This document shows, in pieces, positions 13,477 through 24,844 of a stretch of 64,000 nucleotides of DNA. The notes below the pieces were generated by a model, which saw only the letters and a program-made list of their open reading frames with translations, did not search any database and was not told where the DNA came from. Origin of the DNA: Acanthochromis polyacanthus. Its lineage: Eukaryota; Chordata; Actinopteri; Pomacentridae. Position numbers and translations under genes: made by a program. Positions within the stretch are counted from its first letter, which is position 1. Every line of letters starts with the position of its first letter. The stretch spans positions 15,854,023 through 15,918,022 of the forward strand of contig NC_067132.1 in the NCBI RefSeq assembly GCF_021347895.1, written 5' to 3'.

Positions 13477-14715
13477 ACACACACTTACACAGTGGGGCAT
13501 GACAGAGAGCTATTGACTGCCTCTACCTGCCCTGACAGACCATTCACAATTTCTCTCTGCGTGAAACCTAATGTACTGGAAGAGGTGAGTGTGTTTGTGT
13601 GTATGAGTGAGTGAAAAAGGCAGAATGAGAGAGAGAGGAAGGGGAGAGACTTAATGGCTATCTGTGTGTCTGTGAGGAAGATATATTTGAATATTCGCCT
13701 CATCTGATTTTTGCTGTTTTGGAGCGTCTCATACATATGCTGCAGTAGTCGTTTCCTTCAGTGGGAGAGCGCGAGCAGTTGTAGGTTGACTTTAAGGTCA
13801 GGTTGGAATGAGCAGCACCACACTGCTGGTCTTGCTGACTATTTTCCTCATGGCTACTCCGAGTCATTGGGTCTGCAGTTCATCCAGTAAAAGAGGTGGA
13901 AATGTGGGCTTCTAGTCACGTCTGCATGATTGCATTCAAGGTTGTGTGTTGCAGGAGAGGCCACTAAATCAGCTGTAGTTTGCATTAATTTATCACTCAG
14001 TTTTTTTTAGAAGCACCTACATTCTACAACCAGCTTTTTAGCATTCTAGCATTAAGGTGAGATAACTAATATCCATGTGTCTGCTATATAAATTTAACAA
14101 GAAAGCACAACGCTATTCGCCCTCTTTTATTTCACTATCATAAAAAGGTGGTTCTCTCTCAAGGATCTGTCCACAAAAATGTTATTAAGTTGTCATGGTA
14201 TTCATTTGACATAGACCCCTCTTTCATTCATTTAAGACTTGCAGAGATTACCTGACAACACAGATTCTTGTACTTCACTGTTAAATCTGACATGGCCTGA
14301 TTTGATTCGACAGGGACTATTCAGAGTTTAGCTGACTGAATTTCCCTTTATTTACCCCAATTTTCGTAAATCAGTCACACATTTGCATTTGGTTACAAGG
14401 CCAGATTGCTTGTTATGGGTATTTTTGCAGCATACTCTTGAGATCACCAGCGAGCTAAACAATGTTTTGGTGCCCTTGTGGTTTAAGTCGGACTGACCTG
14501 ACTTACTTCCTGACCTACAAACATTTCATGTCACCCTTCAGCTTTGCTCTTATGAGAAAATTTCTTTTAGACAATGCAATGAAATCATGTGAAAAATACA
14601 ACACTTCAGATGTTTCATCTATCATGATTTTGAATGGCTGGGAACAATTTTATAAGCTCTCTGCGTGGATGAATGTAATTTCCCTTTAAGTACATGTTAT
14701 ACTTATACTAATGTT

Positions 14716-14843
14716 TATCTTTTTTCTCTTTCTTCCCACCTCCCCCTTCATCTTTCCAATTTTCTGTCCTGTTGCCCCTTCTCTCCTGTTCTGTGCCTCT
14801 TATCCCCTCCTCTTCCGTCTTCATATTTGTGTCGTCTCCACAG
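14716..14843 (+). promoter_or_regulatory. Long polypyrimidine tract and 3' splice site of exon 2
   Basis: About 110 bases upstream of the exon are overwhelmingly C and T and end in ctccacag, with the acceptor AG at 14842-14843. This is an unusually long and strong tract. It supports the exon start because only this AG gives phase continuity: the exon starts with the last two bases of a split codon, matching the Gln codon that spans exons 1 and 2 in mammalian CNTNAP2 as I remember it. Confidence 0.85.
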
Positions 14844-14954
14844 AGAAGTGTGATGAGGCTCTCGCCTCTTCTCTGCCCCACACAGCCTTCACCAGCTCGT
14901 CTGTCTTCTCCAATGGGTACGCACCTGGATATGCCAAACTCAACAGGAGAGGAG
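14844..14954 (+). CDS. cntnap2: cntnap2-like exon 2: start of F5/8C domain
   Basis: This 111-nt exon of a contactin-associated protein (Caspr2-like) starts in phase 1, ends in phase 1 and is flanked by ctccacag and gtaagc. It encodes [15 protein letters not shown], then [20 protein letters not shown]. The Cys is the first cysteine of the F5/8 type C (discoidin) domain and should pair with the Cys at the end of exon 4. Caspr2 is a single-pass neurexin-superfamily adhesion protein that organises Kv1 channels at juxtaparanodes by binding contactin-2/TAG-1, and this exon follows the signal peptide. Length and sequence agree with human CNTNAP2 exon 2 as I recall it, and CNTNAP4/5 fit less well in the following exons. 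The start codon is outside the window. The 5' splice site is followed at once by a CA repeat. Confidence 0.93.
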
Positions 14955-14957
14955 GTA

Positions 14958-14959
<2 letters not shown>

Positions 14960-14996
<37 letters not shown>

Positions 14997-15027
14997 ACAC
15001 ACACACACTCACACACACTCACACACA
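14960..15027 (+). repeat. CA-rich microsatellite abutting the exon 2 donor
   Basis: The CA dinucleotide tract, interrupted by a few CT steps, begins within five bases of the exon 2 splice donor (gtaag at 14955-14959) and runs for about 68 bases. The sense-strand RNA carries CACA motifs of the kind bound by hnRNP L, so it could modulate use of this donor. That role is inferred. Confidence 0.95.
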
Positions 15028-16168
15028 TAGAAAGCCCCACATTGATATGCTCATAAATACATAACTGCTGTGGAGGGATCTGCATACACACATGCTCTAA
15101 ATAGAGGAGAAACATATATATCTAATTCAGGTACATGTCCGTACATCCTTATGAATGATTTTCCCGGTGACACACTGGGAGATAAATGTCCAAGCCTTCA
15201 TAGACTGACACGCTGCACAGCTGCTCTCTCCCTCCTCCTCCTCCTTCTCATTTCTCCCTTTTCTTCATTTCTCTTTACTTCTTAAAATTTCCCCTCACTC
15301 ATCCGCTCTCCCGCTCTCTGTTTCAATCATTATCTCGGTGACTCAGACTGAAGCTCATTTCCACATCAGTCCACAGCAAAGAGAGATAGGGACAGACAAT
15401 TACACCCCTCTATGTTTATACAATTAATAATTCATACTTTTCCATCTAATATAGTCACACTACAGCTGAGGCAACGGAGCTCAGCGCTGGCAAATAAAGG
15501 CAAGGTAATCTGGTGTGTTTAATCATACCAACAGAATTATTGCTAGGAGCGGATAGGACTGCTCCCTCTTTGATAATGACACCCACCAACAAGGGGCAAA
15601 GAAAGAACCAAGAGGGGAAATAAGTAGAGGCCAATTTGTTCGAGATAACAGACGGAGTGTAAATGTACAGCTTTTACATTCTTTCCCTGACATTCTTTCT
15701 TTTTCCCCCATCTCATCAATGATAGAGGTCCTTGGGGAACGCGTAATGGTTACGGCACAGACATCCTTGTTGTTGTTCAGAACAGCTTCAACCGTAATTG
15801 AATGAAAGTAGTTGAAATATACAGATATACTGAGAAATGCACCTAAGTCAGGTATTTTCAAAACCAGCTTTGATTAGTTCTGTGAAGCAAAGTATTTCAG
15901 AATAAGGTTAAGTGTAGATATGTAGATTCACTTCAAGATTTCATTTTTCAAATCAGTTCTGACTGAAAAACTTCTCCTAAATAAGAAGTTTAATATAATA
16001 TTCATAATGCAAAGTAAATGAATTGTTGATGTTGCTAACTTTCAAGAGCTAAAAATACAATTGTTAAGCCAGTGAACAATCTTACTGTTGGTTAAACACT
16101 ACTAATATTGTTCCCCCTTCACTGCCATTTGTTTTTAATTTACATTCACAGGCACACAGCTATATTTT

Positions 16169-16267
16169 GCAGCCAAATGTACCTTCCATAGCATGAGTAT
16201 GTGCTGATAAGCCAATCTTCCTCCAGTCTCCCAGCACTATGGAGCAAGGGGAGGCACAAAATCAATA
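16169..16267 (+). repeat. Direct repeat copy 1 (pairs with 18894-18989)
   Basis: About 99 bases, including a core gagtatgtgctgataagcca and an end ggggaggcacaaaatcaat, recur 2.7 kb downstream in the same orientation with roughly 85% identity by eye. The content is non-coding. It is either a small local duplication or two copies of an unnamed dispersed repeat, and the two copies flank the DNA element at 17355-18186. Confidence 0.8.
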
Positions 16268-17354
16268 ACATGCAATTAGAGCCCAACATGCTCTAGTGAA
16301 ACCCAGTTTTCATTTTTCTGTGATCCAGATCCAGACTACATGACTGACAAAACCACCACTGTGATAAGCAACAAACTGCCTCCATCAGATGCTGACTGAC
16401 TGTTAAATGTGCCAGATTGGTGCATACAGTGCTGATATGCACAGTGTAGAAACTGGTACATACAGTAGATGTCAAAGTAGCACTGACCCCTGACACTGGT
16501 TGGATGATGAGGTCGCCTTCTTTTTTTAGCATGTAGCATGTGAACAGGAGGAAATCGGAAGTGGGAAAGGACAGGAAAAAGACACTCTGCATTAAGGGGT
16601 CATTAGGTTCCTCCACAAGAAAGGAAAATCTGTCATGAAATTATACTTTCATGACTAAAAATATTATTTTATTTTGCTGTACAGGAAGGTTCTGAAGCTA
16701 GGCTTAACTTATATTTTAGCAAAGAATCACAGGTAATGATTAGATTTTATGCAATGTTGTATGATAAATCTCAAAAAGAGTCTAAACAGAGGTGTGCAGA
16801 TATCTTCCTTCGGCGCCCAAGTTATAAAATATGTACATACTACAAACATACTGTGTGCACATTTAGAAAACACAGTCACATATGAGTACAAATACTGCGA
16901 TTTTTAGATTTTGGATGTGTATCTGCCCTAGCCAGTCGCTGGCCTATCTTGGTGATAATTGTTTCTTCTGAAAACACAACTGACCCAAGTGAAGATTTAA
17001 TACTGTGAGGAAATGTGTGTCCCACAGTCATGTTTTCCCTTTTGGTCATCAGTTGTCTGTCCAGGTGGTGTCCTCCCTTTTCAGTCATGGCCAGTGACTG
17101 CTTCACTTGGCGGCCTCACATGTGCCTTTGTTGTCCCCCTGCTGGTGTGCCCTCTGATTCCTCATCCCTCAGGAGTTTTGTCGTAGACGTGCCTACAAAT
17201 CTCTTGCATCCTAATTCAACTGTGCACACCTTGACATTCAAGCCTCGATTCGCTGCCTCTGCTTTGAAGTCGGTGTATCCCAGCCTCTTCTGCTCATGCA
17301 CCTCATCAACAGCATCCTGCCAGGGGACTGTTAATTGGCAATAAAGACACATTG

Positions 17355-18186
17355 CTACAATTGCCACGGTTACATGGAGTTTTTTTGTTCGGAATTGACT
17401 CATTTGGAATTAAAGTTTCATGCTTCGAGTGTGCATACACTATTCATATTCGGAATTAATATGAAAATATTAATTCCGAATTACGGTTTACACAGACAGC
17501 ACATTTTTTCCCCTTCCGTCCTTCCGCTGTAATGCTTGGGCATTGGAAAGGATTCTGATTGGACAAGAAGCGGACGTGACTTATCCCTGTTTACCAAAAG
17601 CAAACAAACTCCATGTGCCGGCATTTCTTTTCCCCAACAACACAGAGGAACAACTAACAAGCACGCTTTTCTTTTTTAAATTTATTTTTGTGGCTTTATT
17701 TGATAGGTGAAGTGAGAGACTGACAGGAAACAGGGGAGAAGATATGCAGCAAAGGGTCGCGAGCGGAAATCAAACCCGGGCCGCTGCATCAGGGACCAGC
17801 CCCTGTACATGGTTCACCCACTTAAGCAATTGAGCTATACGGGCGCTATTTGCTTTGCTTTATATTGTCGTTTTGAAACAGCAACTCGACAAAGGTTGCA
17901 GAACATGTACGTCGCTACGTCATCGCTACGTGAGGAGCCAAGCATGCGCAGAATGACCGGAATTAACTAAAGCGGAATTAACTGTATACATGAATAGAAC
18001 ATACACAGGAACTAGTTTATGCGGAATTAACATCGGAATAAACCAGGTAGTTTATTCGGAATGAAGTTTATTCGGAGTGAACATTTGAATTCGGAATAAA
18101 GTGGTTACAAGGACATTTTAAAGCGGAATTAACTTTTATTCCGAATGAAAGAGGAATAGCAGGTCCCATGTAAACCCAGCAATTGT
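17355..18186. mobile_element. Non-autonomous DNA element with imperfect terminal inverted repeats
   Basis: The left end (ACAATTGC, then GGTTACATGG, from 17355) is the inverse of the right end (CCATGTAAACC, then GCAATTGT, to 18186), with a few mismatches. Inside are many copies of a cggaatta/ttattccgaa motif near both ends. A perfect palindromic hairpin sits near the left end (15-bp arms at 17448-17462 and 17467-17481). The interior has no transposase frame, and a tRNA-derived SINE is inserted in it (17690-17846). It looks like a fish MITE-type element of unassigned superfamily. The exact ends and target duplication are not resolved. Confidence 0.6.
17690..17846 (-). repeat. tRNA-derived SINE (minus strand)
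   Basis: Read on the minus strand, the unit starts GCGCCCGTATAGCTCAATTG, with an RNA polymerase III box A (TAGCTCAATTG, + coordinates 17827-17837). It continues to a box B-like GGTTTGATTTC (17766-17776), in which the usual C of GGTTCGA has decayed to T. The body ends in a run of the type ctatcaaataaagccac, then an A/T-rich tail. This is the common teleost tRNA-SINE layout. The element lies inside the DNA element at 17355-18186, so it inserted later. It is not a functional tRNA because the acceptor-stem partner strand is missing. Confidence 0.78.
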
Positions 18187-18893
18187 GGATTAAAAAATGA
18201 GGTCTGATGTTAAAGTGGCGATGACAATTTCCAAGGGAAAGCTGATGTTTTGCCCAAAATCCATGAGTATCTTCAAACTTTGCATTACTTTGGAAAATAT
18301 TAGAAGTGGAGGTTTTGATTTGGCATCCACTGACATAACATTGATTGTTCCTCTTTAACCTTGAGTCCAGCTGCCAGGCACCTCTTTGTTGTGATGCCAG
18401 GTGTGTCTGCCTTGTGTTGGGCAACTGACCAATATATGCCTGAGGTTGACATGAACCAAACAGAAGCGACAAGCGGCATCCTCTCCCGGCCAGAGGTGTA
18501 TGTTTACAGGAGAAGGAATGGAAATGTACATGGCACAGAAAACAAAAACTCATCCTATTTTCCCTCCATGTTGCACAAGCATTTCCAGGTGTTTCACTCT
18601 TCTCGGTGCCCTCTCATCTCGTCCAGCAGCTTTGCTTCGCATTGAGATTCGGCTTTGGCATACCTGAAGCATGCTCTGAATGAGAAAGCAAGTAAACAAC
18701 CAATTAAGCTCCCATATGACTCATGTACACATTCACAGAAACACCCTAAGGCATGGCAAACACAAGTCTACACATTAAACGCCCTATACTTTCACGGGAA
18801 CACGAGCAATTCAAAACACTCACATTGACAAAAAAAGAGGATGGTACCCACCACTTACACACAAGGAGGAGCCCCTTCAAGCTGCTACATTTG

Positions 18894-18989
18894 GCAGTCA
18901 AATGTGCCGTCAGTGGCATGAGTATGTGCTGATAAGCCAACCTACTCCAATCTCCCAGTGCTATGGAACAGGGGAGGCACAAAATCAAT
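18894..18989 (+). repeat. Direct repeat copy 2 (pairs with 16169-16267)
   Basis: This is the second copy of the 0.1-kb segment described at 16169, in the same orientation and with small substitutions and a one-base gap. It retains the gagtatgtgctgataagcca core and the ggggaggcacaaaatcaat end. Confidence 0.8.
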
Positions 18990-19739
18990 GGGACACACCA
19001 CTCATATTAAGCTACGCACATTGGTTTGTGACAGCTATTAGAGTTTTAGGTTATAGGCATGTGTGTGTCGGGTGTGTGTGCATCCAATTCTAGGTGCACA
19101 TTCATGTCTCTGTGTGTGAGTGAGAGATAGAGGTAAAATGATGCCATAGCAATTTTCCAGCAGGCAGCTGTCTGCAGTACACCAGCCAGTTACCAGGATG
19201 CTGGTCTGAGGGTCTGTCCTGCTTGTTCATCTCGTTGCTATCTGTGAGATTGACAGGACTGCGCTCCCCTTCTGTATATGTGAATGTCTGGGTGACAAGC
19301 TGACACATTTTATTAGTTTGTTATAGGCAACTTTATGGGTTTTAGGGGAGTGTGTTTGTGTGCCTGTGCATTATTTGTATGTTTTTTTCAGAAGAAGGGG
19401 TTCACAAAGTGCTCCGTGAGTCCTGAAACTGTAAGTGATTCTTTACCATAAGGCCATTTATCACAGTACTAAATGTGTTTTGTCTTCGTTTGGAAAACAC
19501 AATCACTCACAAGCTGCTACTTTATGCCTTATTTATAGAATCGCATCGCAGCATCGTATTTAAAAACCCTCTCAGTTTGAGCTGTTGCAATCATCATTAT
19601 TAAATTAGCTGTACAATGAGCTAGATTTGTTTTGCTATTTCTACTATTATCTTTGCAGTAGCATAAATCAAGCAAGAGTTTTTCTCCCTCTGGATATCTA
19701 AAGCAAAAAGACTGATAAAATCTCTGACACTTTATTTTT

Positions 19740-20050
19740 TCCCCCTTTGCCCCTTTCCAGTCATTCTTGCCTTTACCCATCTCATTTCAATGTTAATATC
19801 TCACTCTCACCATCCTTCTCATCTGCCTTCTGTCCTCCGTTCTTTTCATTTTCTTACTTTTTTCGCACTCACCTCCCTGCATCCATCTTTTCCTCTTTTC
19901 TTATTCTTCTCTCCATCTTTCCTGTCTACCGCTGTGACCCCTGCTCAGCCTTTTCTCTCTCCTTTCCTCTCCTTGCTTTGACTCGTTCCTGCCTCTCACC
20001 ATCACTCTTCTTCTCTCCTCTCTCCCAACTGCACATCCTCCCGCCCCCTC
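19740..20050 (+). repeat. Pyrimidine-rich tract
   Basis: About 310 bases of the sense strand are predominantly C and T with few purines, ending in ctcccgccccctc. There is no simple repeat unit. It yields a long spurious serine/leucine/phenylalanine-rich frame. It could form purine-motif triplex DNA or bind PTB in the pre-mRNA, but that is inference. Confidence 0.75.
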
Positions 20051-22019
20051 ACTGTCTGTCCTTAGCGCTAGTTCAAGAGCGAGAGCCTGTATACTTCAGG
20101 GGTGTCAGACGGAAGGAAAGGTTAGCCAACTTCTCTTGCAGCCAGGACCTTTTGGTCTATTTGGGTAGAGATTTGGGAGGAAGACGGAGGTGGAGAGAAG
20201 AGGAGAGATGGCATGACAACTAATGCAATGTAAAGAAAAAAAAATCCCCTCACATTTTTTTTCCATTTTAAGCTCCTTAACCACATGGAATTACATCACA
20301 AGATACCAAACATTTTTGAGACTATTTGTTTGAATAAATGTTAAACAGGTTTGAAATATAAAGTTCCTTCTAAAGTGCTGGAGTACCCCATTAAAACATT
20401 ATTGACCCAAAACTTTAACAGAAGATTTATAAGAATCAGAACAAAAGCAACAGACGTCTCACTCTGATTACTCCCCACTGTGTGTTACAGTTCCCATGAT
20501 GCAGCTCGGTATCATCTCTTCTTAGACCTTCAGTGCGTGTTGTTCGCCCACGTCTTTCATTCTAAATTTGTTGTGTCCAAGCCCAACTTGGAGTGAGGTG
20601 AATAATTTTACTCTAATTTTCTACTACTTGGCAAAGCTCCTCCAGAGCCACAGAGGGCATTCTACAACTGTTTGTATGGGCTGAGTAATACATCTGACTA
20701 ATTAATTTAATTTCACTTGTGAAAACTCCCCTTTTAGACACAGTAATGGAAGTTTGCTATTCCAGTGTAGTCTCAAACTAAAATGAGTAATAGCTGTGTC
20801 TGCCCATGGCACGAAAACATATTTGTTTCACAATAAAAGCAGTCAAATTGTGAGAAGGCTTTGTTCTATTGGCCTGCAAAGTTTCATGTCAAATCACACA
20901 CAGAACAGCACCTAAATCCACATAAGAAGACATAAACGACAGGACTTTTACCTGTGGTCCCTGTGATTTGTGGCATTGCCACTTGCTGTTATCTTTCCTT
21001 TTCTGTTGCTGTTTTCAGTTGTTTCTTTTGTTTATGTTGCAAAAATGCTTGGTTAAGTTTGGGCAACAAAATTACTTGGTCAGGTTTAGGATAAAATTGA
21101 TGCCTTCCACAGAGCTCATTGTTCTCCCTGCTGTTGTGATCATGAATCTTGCCTTTAGAAAACTTATGCATCACACAATTTTGCAGCTTTTTTGGGGACA
21201 ATAATATGTTTTGTGCCGTGGACAATCATCACTTCTGGTGAGACCGGGCTTCTCATATTCACTTGACAGCGCTTTCTCCGCTTGAGTCCAGGGAATTTTT
21301 GGACCTTAGACAGGGCCGTGTGCCAGAAGAGGCTTGAGAAACTCTGCTTTAACTTTTAGCCAAAGACCGATGGGCTCCAAATAGATTTGCTATAGTCACA
21401 TAGCAACCGCATGAGCTGTGATCTGCACCTCACACAGGCATGTGTTCAGTGCTGCCAGCTGAAGGCAGATGCCCCGTGGATACAGGTTAAAATAGAAGGC
21501 AAAAGGGAGAGGGAGATGTGAAGATGTAGAGAGAGGAAATGAGGGGGGAATGAAATGGAAGTGTGGAGAGAGTGACAGAAGGGCTCTCAGAGGAGAGCGA
21601 ACACACAGAAATGGAAAAAGGAGAACAGTGAGTTAAAGGTTGAAGGACAGGCAGCCGTGAGGGGTAGCTGATAAGTGTGACAAATGATAAGTCATGTGTG
21701 GTTGATGATTTGGTAAAAGAAAGTAATGTAACTTCTGATATTTTTTTTCCTGAGTATCAGATTTCCACGTTGGTGCATCTCTCCCAAACATGGAAGTGAA
21801 CTTGATCATGGGTAGTACATATATTTCAAAAACAGATTTGGGCTTTGGATGGACACCTTTTTGTGTGCAGAAAGCAAGACAGGAATTTGCAAAATGTGTG
21901 TATGTGTGTGTGAATATCCCTATAGACATACATATGAGAGCATGCGTGTGTGTGCACGTCGCAGCAGTGCAGACTTGGCCAAGCATGAGATTGGGCCGCT
22001 AATCACAAACACGTGGCCA

Positions 22020-22375
22020 CTGATCCTTATATTCCATTTTCTCTCTTTCTCCTCCCCCCCCCCATCCCTCGTCTTCTGTGTTCCTCTCTGCTCTGTTCTG
22101 TCTCGTCTCTCACTGCCCTCCATCACATCCTTGCATCCCCTTTCTCCCTCTCCATCTCATTTTCCCTCCATACACTTTCTATTTTCTACAGTAACATTCT
22201 CAATCCCACACTCCATTTTCTCAGCCTGTCCCCCTCCTTTCTTCTCAGACCTCATTATCTATTTTTTCCCTCCGTTCTTTCACATTCTCACTCTCATACG
22301 TACAAGTTTCTCCAAAGTTTCGAAAAGTTTCACCCCTTCCTCCCTCATTCAAATGAAGGATGTCACAGCTTATAG
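22020..22375 (+). repeat. Pyrimidine-rich tract
   Basis: The sense strand is strongly C/T-biased over about 350 bases, including a C-run at 22062-22070. Overlapping frames of 120 and 180 codons here have the low-complexity composition expected of such DNA and no domain signature. Confidence 0.7.
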
Positions 22376-23278
22376 TACAACTCTGCTCTGAGTTCCTGCA
22401 CAATTAACCAGATCCCCCCCCCCCCTTCTGACTTTTCATGAATTGCTTATCACTCTTTGTCATCTTGCAAACTTGTTTGATGTCTCCAGCCGTTGCAGTC
22501 ATCCATCGATAATGGCCGTCCCCTCCTAATTAAATTACTCTGTCTCCATCCGCTCTCTTTGCTCCATGACAGAAAGATGAAGTACTAGCAGAGGGCTAAC
22601 CAGCTGTTTTCTCTCTGCTCTCTTTTTCCGGCGGCCTAGCGTCTTAATTAAGTTGTTATATTTTCTGTTAATGTGGTTTCGGTATCAAAAGCGACAACTT
22701 TGATAAATACACTCACACATGTTCTCTTGCGTGCCCCAGAGCGCACCAACATAACACACTCAGAGCCATGAAATCCCTTTAAACAAGCATGCGCAGAAAC
22801 AACTTCTGTAACGTGCACACGCCCACCCACACATTCTCCCACACTGACAGTAAGACAGAGCAAAGATGTTCTCTTGTTTGATGCTCTGCCTTGCTACTGT
22901 CATGTTTCTTCGCATGTCATGCCTATCACCGGCTGCTCGTCACTCGTCCACAATCTCACTGTGTCTCCATTATTCATTCTCACAACTCTGGTCTTTTGCT
23001 TGGAAATCCTTCACATTGCTATTATTTAGAAGTCTTTACGTCCTTTTGCACCCTCGTGTGCATTCTCATCATAACCCTTCATTTTCTGCCTTGTCTTTTA
23101 CTTGTTTGTGTCTGTTTTTTCTCCACCATTCGCAACTTTCCTCTCCTCTGGCTCATTTTCTACCATCAGTACTGTAAAAGCCATTTACGCAGTCAGGCGG
23201 CTGAATTAACCACATATTTTCTATTGCCCTGCTGGGCAGGAAAAGTTCAAATTATCTTTGTCATCATCATTTCATCCC

Positions 23279-23294
23279 ACACACACACACACAC

Positions 23295-23345
<51 letters not shown>
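23279..23345 (+). repeat. (CA)n microsatellite
   Basis: A CA dinucleotide run of about 67 bases with a single CCTAC interruption near 23294-23298. Confidence 0.97.
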
Positions 23346-23348
<3 letters not shown>

Positions 23349-24844
23349 ATATGTCCATACTGTAGATCATATTTTGTTTAACTATCTCTGTTTTTTACAT
23401 ACACTGATGCACTACCTGCTGTAGCATATGAATGTTTTCACTTTCACTCTCCAGGAAGGAGTGATGGACAAACCTCGTTCAGCTTAGGTGAACGCTGATC
23501 AACTGCAGTAAATAAATAAATAAATAGATAAAAGTGGAAGGAGTCAACATGTCAGCGTCACCATGGAGAGAAAAGAGACTTGGTGAGCCAGTGGAACATT
23601 GTTTCATTCACGTTCAAAGCAACCAAAGGGAGCTTTTATATCTTAGCTTGCGGTGCGGTCTAATGACACATCACCCATGGTTTCTTGACCTGTGTGAATT
23701 GAGACAATGTGACATGAGAAAAATATCCACGACCATCGCATTAGGTGGCAGCTAAAAAAAAAAGAAGCCATTTTTCACAGTGGGTCCCACGGCGCACCCC
23801 CTGGTTTGATTTTCTTTCCGTTACATCCCCTGCCTTTCTTTAATCAGTGCATTGCTGTTGGTACATGTTTCTATGTCCTCTACACTCCCAGGGAGGCATT
23901 TATTGACTTTTATTGTATGTTCATTGCTATTGGCTTTCCCGAAGAATGGAATAACTGCCTTTGTATGGCCACTTTGTTCGGAGCCTACAGATTGGACTAA
24001 AGAGCTGATGAAACCTGGGTGTGCTCATGTGTATATACAATTACATTTCTGTGCATTCTTATGCCTGTGTGAGTGAATGTTTGTGGTCAAAATCACTATT
24101 GGTATCAGTATGATTCCACTATAACGCACACTCAGACTGTGTGCAGCTACCACTGCTACAATACAGGGTTATCAGTGTCATCACAGATAGCTCAAACTGT
24201 GCTTTGCAAGCTTGAAGAAACTCCAGCCAATTTTTTTTCTTCAGCCTTGTTTGGCTCCTTTTAACTAAAGAGCACCACACAGGGACATTTCCGTAGCTTT
24301 AAGCAAGCAGATTAATCAGAATTCTAACACGCTGCTTAGTTTGAAATACCAGCATCAGAGTTGCTACAGGAACGCCTGCAACAGAAATGCATTAGACATA
24401 TGAGTTTGAAGTTTTCCCTGTACACGCACAGGCTTTAAGTTGTTGCAATATGGACCGATAAATTGCTGAGGTATGTCGTCGATACCAGTAAATTTCCCCA
24501 GTGTGTAAAATCAGATTTGATTTTCAGCTTTTCAAAATTCTCATTAAAGGATGTTCAGTCTGCATCACTGGGTGGGACTGTGGCTGATAATTATCTTCAA
24601 TATTAATTAATTTGCTATTATATTTTGTCTTTAAAACTTAAGAAAAAAGTGAAAATGCGCTTCATTCACTCACTCATCACTTGTTTTTTCCTACTTAAAG
24701 CCTCAGTGGTGAGCTAAAATCCTTTTAAAAAGCACACCCACACTGATGCTGAGTGTCTATTATTCAGTGCGGCAACTTCGTCAGCAGTACGGTACTTTCA
24801 AGACTTTTATCAGCTTTAGTGGATAAAAATGTAGATGGATCGTA

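Larger units (their letters stand above)
1..14843 (+). other. Intron 1 or upstream region of the cntnap2-like gene
   Basis: This stretch precedes the first recognisable coding exon. The next exon begins in phase 1, so a signal-peptide exon must lie upstream, but I found no convincing one here. Mammalian CNTNAP2 has a very large first intron, so its absence is expected. Contents that I can support are a degraded hAT transposase (206-1753), a SINE-like repeat ending in a hairpin (about 4040-4310), an inverted-repeat element (about 9298-9837) and a CA microsatellite (13431-13474). The remaining stretches, about 1760-4030, 4320-9290 and 9840-14700, show only AT-rich unique-looking DNA with short homopolymer runs. 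No coding frame there shows codon bias or recognisable domains. Confidence 0.7.

Noticed and set aside
14708..15115. Long frames on both strands over exon 2
   Set aside because: They extend through the pyrimidine tract and CA repeat. Only 14844-14954 on the plus strand is exonic.
17690..17846. Possible functional tRNA gene on the minus strand
   Set aside because: Box A and a decayed box B are present, but the 3' acceptor strand and anticodon arm cannot be folded convincingly, and a SINE body follows.
18068..18553. 161-codon minus-strand open frame
   Set aside because: It spans the right end of the DNA element and unique DNA, so it is a chance frame.
21849..22391. 180-codon open frame (and a 120-codon frame inside it)
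   Set aside because: It lies in C/T-rich DNA and is Ser/Leu/Phe/Pro low-complexity. There is no domain, no codon bias and no splice-compatible context with the cntnap2 exons.
22891..23424. 177-codon open frame
   Set aside because: It runs through a pyrimidine-rich stretch and a CA microsatellite and shows no conserved protein signature.
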